A stretch of DNA of 64,000 bases. Source: Diaporthe sp. PMI_573. Lineage: Eukaryota > Ascomycota > Sordariomycetes > Diaporthales > Diaporthaceae. The position numbers were made by a program, and so were the translations under genes. Below, one piece after another: positions 60,454 through 64,000 of the stretch. How positions within the stretch are numbered: position 1 is the stretch's first letter; every line of letters starts with the position of its first letter. The stretch is from positions 62,001-126,000 of the forward strand of contig JAJTUP010000110.1 in assembly GCA_021399435.1 (NCBI GenBank). Reading direction: 5' to 3'. Under the pieces are notes generated by a model, which was given only the letters and a program-made list of their open reading frames with translations, was not told where the DNA came from and made no database searches.

Positions 60454-62240
60454 TTGTATGCAGTTACGCATTCGTTTTGCGACGAAACTTCGATTTTCAG
60501 ACCCCAGCCAAAACCCCTCGACATGGCTGGTGGTTGTTTATCAAGATACCGCAGTACACAGGCTAGAACAGCCTCCGAGCCTGAAAGCGTGCGCACCACC
60601 TCTGAGACTGGCGGCCTTAACTCGACAACCGCTTCAGCTAAAGACGCTGAAACCCTAGCACTGCTACTTTCATTCCTATCGCCAGACCACAACCTAACCC
60701 AAGACTTCCTCGCCGCGGAGGTTCGCGTCGTAAACGCTGGACGGTTCATGGCAACACTGAAGAGGTAGATGCAAACATTGCAGGCCTTTCACCAGACCTT
60801 AGTCGTCTCCTCTCTGATGATGACTCACTTGGCCGTGCCCTCGACATGCTTTCGAGGAGCATCTTGAACAAGTCCGGCCAAGCTTACATGTTAGACAAGG
60901 AGGCCGCAAGCGGTATCCGGCGGAATCGTTCCGCGGAGGAAACAGTCTTCTGGAAATGCCAGGCGTTGATCACAGCGTACAGAGCTATTCCATGGAAATA
61001 CATTGAATCCAGGTTTGTGTTTAGCTTTTGGCTTAAAAGCAACTGATTTTGCTAACAAAGGACATAGTAACATAAATGTATCGACGATACTGCCGCACCT
61101 CCGCTACACTGTATCATCTTACAAGGACTGCTTTGAAAGGTCGGGCTCTAATACCAGGGCCGACATTGCGCTTACTTTGCTTGAATCAGCCCGATTTCCA
61201 ACCATGTCATGGAAACGTTTCGCAGGGTATCAAGCAGAAGTTGCCGCACGTGGTATACAAGATGTGTTGGAAGGCAGCACTTCGGGCCCGTCGGAGGCCC
61301 GGTGAGGGGCACCGTAGTATCGGCGAAAGGCACCGCAGCACCGCTCAGGCCCATACGGCGCCCAAGTCAGGGCTGAGCCTCGCTCAGGCCAGCGTGCATC
61401 GAGATCCATGAGGGATGGGCAGGTCAGGTTATAAGATGGGTGGCTAGACGCACTGGAATCACAATGTAGTTAGGCATCGTAACATAGCACGGAATGTTCA
61501 GATCCTGATCTGCCCTCAAGCAATCTTTGCACAGCATCTTCCCCTGACCTCTCGACAAGATGGTATTTATCTTGTTGTCTTGCATCAGTACAATCCCTGA
61601 TTCTCCGACTGGACGGCAAGCAAGACGCCGCTGTCGAGGTTCTCGATATTGTCTCCAATAAAGACAAGATGCGAGAGCAAGATCAGAGGACAAATTCGGC
61701 TATTGCGCATCGGACAATCCAGCGGGCTCTCAATCTCATCCAGGTTGAAGATCTATCTCAAGCTGAGGAACATTTGCAGAGATTGCGTCCCTTCGATAAC
61801 GAATCTTCGCTTATGAGCAAGCTGTGGATTTTCGCAAGAGGATGGTTCTCGGCAGAATCATGCGTTACCAGGGCAGGTTTTCAGAGTCATACAACCATCT
61901 CAGACTCGCTCATGATATGATCGAGGAGCCTCGAGGCCTTCATTTCGACGAAGACCGCCGTGATCTGGCATGCGAATTTGCTGACACTTTACGCGAACTT
62001 GGGAATCTTGAACTTGCGTCGTCCTCCGCCTGGAAATCGCCTCAACCAAGGAGACAGTCTTTTCGCGGAAGGCCTACGCCACGTTTTGGCTGTTTCTCCT
62101 GTTCATCGAGCTTGCTTCGTACGCAGGGTTGCTCTTTTCTCTGCCCAGCTTTCGCGCGACTAATTAGTCGGTCAGCGCATTTCTGCAGGACCACGTCGAG
62201 TGAATGGTTCACTCATGCAAATATATTTTCCTATTAGCGC
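60454..62240 (+). pseudogene. NB-ARC/TPR-type gene remnant
   Basis: Plus-strand segments in several frames: LALLLSFLSPDHNLTQDFL; ALDMLSRSILNKSGQAYMLD then ASGIRRNRSAEETVFWKCQA and AYRAIPWKYIES; an intron (about 61014-61068, branch GCTAAC); TILPHLRYTVSSYKD and ALTLLESARFPTMSWKRFAG; after a gap, LRLDGKQDAAVEVLDIVSN and AEEHLQRLRPFD; then after a shift near 61800, FAYEQAVDFRKRMVLGRI and LRLAHDMIEEPRGLHFDEDR. The order matches the post-ATPase and TPR region of fungal NB-ARC/TPR proteins (innate-recognition type). No P-loop is seen upstream. At least two frame shifts and a GC-rich insert (about 61290-61420) break it. Confidence 0.5.
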
Positions 62241-62487
62241 AAAGATTGTGTAAAGTAGAAGGGGCAAGTAAAGAGACCAAGTAGCTTTACCCCTTCAACA
62301 AAGTAAATGAAGCTTTTTACCAGCACAAGGTTCTTTTTTTACCGCCTCCGGACATATGGTTTTGGAAATTGAAGGACCTCGCTATGACGCATCTGCCGAT
62401 AGGATTGGACAATTGTATGGATATTATGACTATAGGATCGTTGTACCAGAAGGCAGCCAGTCCATTTGTGCGTGGGCGTCTTCATGA
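62241..62487. other. Spacer left of the LINE
   Basis: No gene recognised. T-runs are seen near 62330-62340. Confidence 0.35.
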
Positions 62488-63735
62488 CTGTTTTTTTGAT
62501 TAACATTTGCCTGGCAATGCTGTGTCGACTCTCTTAGAGTGATTTCCAACCTTTTCTGGAAGGTGCTTGCTGGCGCCTGTCTTGGAACGAGCTACGTTGA
62601 GAGTAGTCGACCGCATCCTGGGCGTTTCTGCTTCTGGAGTGGCACCGGGATGAGTGGCCTCTCTGGCGTTTTCCTTGGCAAATTTTAGGAGCTTGTCTCC
62701 TTCGCTCGCAGGGAGCCATCGTATTGCCACTATGTTTCCGCGTTTGCGCATTTCTCCGACAGCCTCATAGACGTGGCGGGTATGCTGTTGGCCAGACTGC
62801 TGTCGAGGTTGCCGAAGGGTGAGAACGGCCGCTTTGTTGTTGGTTGATAGCACGATACTGCTAGATCTGAGCATTGGTAGCGTGCTCAAAGCGCGTTCCA
62901 TCGCTGCCAGCTCTCCGGAGTATGGGTTCTGTTCCGATCTTGCGCCAAGCGTAGAGGAAAAGGTCCCAAGCTGTGGGCTGCCATAGACGGACGCGGGCAG
63001 CGAGACAGCTCCCCCAATTCCCACCACGCCGTTTCGTGCTGAGCTGCTTACGGCGATGCGCACATCGTAGTTGTCCGCTGACTGCGTCGCTGTCAAGTCC
63101 TCAGTAATGGTCTGTATGCGTTCCTCCCATGGCGATAGCGTGAACGGGTTGATGATTTCTAACTTCTCCATTGCTATGCCTTTCAGTGCGTCTGCCACCT
63201 GGTATAGCGGCGAGCGGTGTCGTTTTCTGAACTTCCGCATTCGAGACGTGTTTCTGCGTAGTGGATTGGTATCTGGCAGGGTGTGAATGTCGGTCCACAG
63301 CTTGATGGCCTGCCTCCAGAACCGGTCTCGTGCGCTGGCGATGTGAGCCTCCGCTTCTGCTACACTCGTTGCCACTGTGAGGAAGGTCCCCACGATCGCT
63401 TGCGCCGCCGTTCTCTGGACCCTGTTGATGGGTCCCACGAGTTTGTCCTTGTATCCGTGCATCCATACACTGGAGGCGTAGTCCACCACCGGGGCGACTG
63501 TGCATGTAAACAGCTGCCGCGCCGTGGATGGGGACAGGCCTCGGAGTCTCCGCAGTTCCATTGCTGCCTCCAAGCCCTTGGACGCAGCCCTCGAAATGTG
63601 TTGTTTAAACTTCAGCTTCGCATCCGATCTCCTTGCGCCCGACAGCGTCCTGGGGGAAGACCCAGCCGCGGCTGAGCTTGGCCTCCCTCTGCTCCATCAG
63701 CAGGGGCTGGGGCATCCACGTGTGGTCCTTGATAG
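62488..63735 (-). mobile_element. LINE (Tad1/I-like, RNase H-bearing), 5'-truncated
   Basis: The 3' end is at a run of seven T on the plus strand (about 62488-62495, the element's short A tail). The coding part covers only the end of the reverse-transcriptase ORF and RNase H, and similarity fades near 63735, so about the last 1.2 kb remains. 5' truncation is normal for LINE insertions. Target duplications not resolved. Confidence 0.8.
62500..63660 (-). pseudogene. LINE ORF2 fragment: RT thumb region and RNase H
   Basis: The frame reads SDAKLKFKQHISRAASKGLE, then ELRRLRGLSPSTARQLFTCT, VAPVVDYASSVWMHGYKDK and RVQRTAAQAIVGTFLTVATS. This is the conserved region after the RT palm/thumb of fungal LINEs. 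An RNase H-like domain follows: YDVRIAVSSSARNGVVGIGG, NPYSGELAAMERAL and VLSTNNKAAVLTL. In RNase H the last motif is usually S-D-N-x-A; here the Asp is Asn-like (STNN), so activity is doubtful. The RT palm with its YADD motif is not in the window. Confidence 0.8.
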
Positions 63736-63739
63736 TGTA

Positions 63740-64000
63740 TGTGATAGCCTGTAAGATTCTTTCTCCCTCCGAGTCAGGGAGCACTCCTAGCTCTCCCAGG
63801 TGGAAGCACCGTCGTGGTTCTAGCCAAGTCGACTATGCAGCGCCCCGGCACAGCCGGCAACATTATGATCCCATGCGGCATTACTCTCCCAAGTGGCTAT
63901 ATTCTCCCAGAGGACAATGTTTTCCCTCGCGGAATTACTCTCCCAAAGGACTCTTTGGCAGTCGGAGACGAAGCTCTCCCAGATCAGGCTTATGTGGTGG
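63740..64000 (+). CDS. Partial ORF with GITLP-type repeats (runs off right edge)
   Basis: Plus-strand frame open from about 63740 to the end: GALLALPGGSTVVVLAKS, then TAGNIMIPCGITLPSGYILP, EDNVFPRGITLPKDSLAVGD and EALPDQAYVV. The unit G-I-T-L-P-x plus P-x-x-x-x-P spacing recurs about four times, like short 'LPxG' repeats seen in some fungal wall or disordered proteins. No start is visible; the LINE lies directly to the left. Function unknown. Confidence 0.35.

Overview
This window looks like accessory, transposon-rich DNA from a filamentous ascomycete (Pezizomycotina). The reasons are short introns of 46-135 bp, many with CTAAC-type branch sites; fungal-specific families (Zn2Cys6 factors, FunK1 kinase, HET domain, CVNH lectin, NACHT-type relics); and fungal transposon lineages (Ty1/copia, hAT, pogo/Fot, Tc1, a LINE with RNase H). 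I see no rRNA, no convincing tRNA and no CRISPR array. The species cannot be named from this sequence.

Layout. 1-3.2 kb: the 5' part of a Zn2Cys6 regulator running off the left edge, then a fungal HTH-like ORF. 3.2-8 kb: a 5'-truncated Ty1/copia element on the minus strand, with gag and pol in one frame separated by a single TGA. 8.3-11.5 kb: a FunK1 kinase gene with a stop exactly at the HRD arginine, and a two-exon SnoaL-like gene. 11.8-14.7 kb: half of a hAT element next to an intact pogo-family element. 16.2-19.0 kb: a frameshifted hAT. 20-23.4 kb: a small MADS-like ORF, an acidic nuclear-type protein and a three-exon secreted CVNH protein. 24-27.7 kb: relics of a zinc-finger gene and a NACHT gene, a six-span membrane protein and a metacaspase homologue lacking both catalytic residues. 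29.6-31.5 kb: a 3'-truncated hAT beside a broken ankyrin exon. 32-33.8 kb: an intact HNH nuclease-like gene. 34.2-35.3 kb: two old Tc1/pogo relics. 36.9-39.6 kb: a complete hAT with terminal inverted repeats, target-site duplication and an open transposase. 41-42.7 kb: a three-exon vWA-domain gene. 44-46.7 kb: a decayed hAT. 47.6 kb: a HET fragment. 48.3-49.8 kb: a regulator that joins Zn2Cys6 and bZIP domains, perhaps with an AT-hook. 53-57 kb: an uncharacterised multi-exon gene whose intron carries a second pogo copy inserted 3 nt from the splice donor. 57-64 kb: a transthyretin-like ORF, NB-ARC/TPR-type relics, a 5'-truncated LINE and a partial repeat-rich ORF at the right edge.

How the parts relate. 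Two themes stand out. First, five hAT elements each carry their own short palindromic repeat at the ends: TTGTACAA, GTATC/GATAC, GAGTTACTC, AGACCGACC and GCAAATGGG. Two more clusters of this kind (GTGGAT near 8.45 kb and GGGATCCCGG near 20.5 and 22.6 kb) have no transposase nearby. Second, genes of the fungal self/non-self recognition and cell-death type (HET, NACHT, ankyrin, TPR, metacaspase-like) are mostly truncated or missing key residues, while one hAT and one pogo copy are still open. Ordinary genes (SnoaL-like, CVNH, membrane protein, HNH, vWA, the Zn2Cys6-bZIP regulator) sit as islands between them.
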